Origin: Thalassobacillus cyri
GTDB taxonomy: Bacteria > Bacillota > Bacilli > Bacillales > Halobacillaceae
Length of the DNA: 64,000 nucleotides
Assembly: GCF_900107755.1 (NCBI RefSeq)
Contig: NZ_FNQR01000007.1
Span: 141,579 to 205,578 of the forward strand
Direction: 5' to 3'
A model generated the notes under the pieces. It was not told the origin of the DNA. It saw nothing but the letters and a program-made list of their open reading frames with translations, and ran no database searches. The position numbers and the translations under genes are program-made. This document shows positions 63,908 to 64,000 of this stretch, one piece after another (position 1 is the stretch's first letter; each line of letters begins with the position of its first letter).

Positions 63908-64000
63908 TGCAGTGCACCCCTATTGTTGGACACTCATCTGACAATAGGAGGTGCTCTTATGAGCCAGTATACCCCCGAAGAAAAACTACACATTATTAAA
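63908..64000 (+). mobile_element. Left end of an IS3-family (IS150-like) insertion sequence, partial
   Basis: TGCAGTGCACCCC followed by TATTGTTGGACACTCATC resembles the terminal inverted repeat and GTTGGACA element of IS150-group IS3 elements. AATAGGAGG and a transposase start follow. The exact terminal base and target duplication cannot be seen without the other end. Confidence 0.65.
63959..64000 (+). CDS. IS3-family transposase OrfA, N-terminal start (partial)
   Basis: Fourteen codons, MSQYTPEEKLHIIK, before the window ends. AGGAGG lies eight bases before the ATG. The residues fit the opening helix of the helix-turn-helix OrfA of IS150-like elements. Confidence comes mainly from the IS-like sequence upstream. 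Confidence 0.6.
   Translation, partial: MSQYTPEEKLHIIK

Overview
The window reads as chromosome of a low-to-mid-GC member of the Bacillaceae, most likely a moderately halophilic or marine genus (Halobacillus, Virgibacillus or Thalassobacillus type). The basis is Bacillus-like gene orders (rbsRKDACB, appDFABC, cssRS divergent from an HtrA protease), GGAGG-type ribosome binding sites, sigma-A promoters, a yybP-ykoY manganese riboswitch, and transporters common in salt-adapted bacilli (BCCT, TRAP, CPA antiporter, BrnQ). The genus is inference. No rRNA, tRNA, CRISPR array or prophage is visible.

Layout. 0-5 kb: end of a cytochrome bd-like oxidase operon, an SE1561-type small protein, a TerC membrane protein behind the Mn riboswitch, an AI-2E-type permease and an MFS transporter. 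5-10 kb: repeats, a TRAP transporter (DctQ, DctM, DctP; dctP seems to start at ATT) and a GNAT protein. 10-18 kb: a composite repeat, a small coiled-coil protein, a CPA antiporter, BrnQ behind an attenuator-like leader, and a three-gene cluster of circularly permuted ATP-grasp, alpha-E and transglutaminase-like proteins. 18-27 kb: a zinc-free reductase, RecQ and the complete ribose operon with promoter and two operators. 27-36 kb: two GNAT proteins, a FAH-family hydrolase, a DHA2 exporter, kynureninase and kynurenine formamidase, a BCCT carrier, a 57-residue zinc ribbon protein, a lipase-like hydrolase and a lipoprotein. 36-48 kb: M29 aminopeptidase, ABC-F ATPase, a second composite repeat, thioesterase-cssS-cssR facing htrA, a third composite repeat, cardiolipin synthase and NiaR. 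47-55 kb: a PRD antiterminator with a glucose-type EIIA, then the appDFABC oligopeptide importer. 55-64 kb: methionine gamma-lyase under a consensus cre site, a FAD/Rieske oxidoreductase, RarD, a bacterial PH-domain protein, alkaline phosphatase, a FAD-dependent oxidoreductase, a DUF2188 protein, more repeats, and the left end of an IS3-family element cut by the window edge.

The most unusual content is a dispersed, modular, strongly structured repeat family. A 99-base core able to form a long hairpin is identical in four places (9.9, 40.0, 44.8 and 63.4 kb). It lies in B-type units that share end sequences with A-type units (5.0, 5.3, 10.3, 39.6, 44.4 and 63.8 kb). Three times A and B are joined in opposite orientation through a related linker, giving a 650-750 base composite (9.8, 39.5 and 44.4 kb). 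Apparent ORFs inside these repeats are not genes. The IS element at the right edge has landed inside an A-type unit.

Most genes are housekeeping, uptake or stress functions: peptide, ribose and carboxylate import, membrane stress sensing with protein quality control, and catabolism of methionine and kynurenine. Stretches over 300 bases without a gene are the riboswitch region (2178-2591), the brnQ leader (12719-13118) and the repeat regions (4955-5654, 9767-10642, 39422-40349, 44249-45035, 63178-63958). The shorter gap 28876-29173 holds nothing I recognise.
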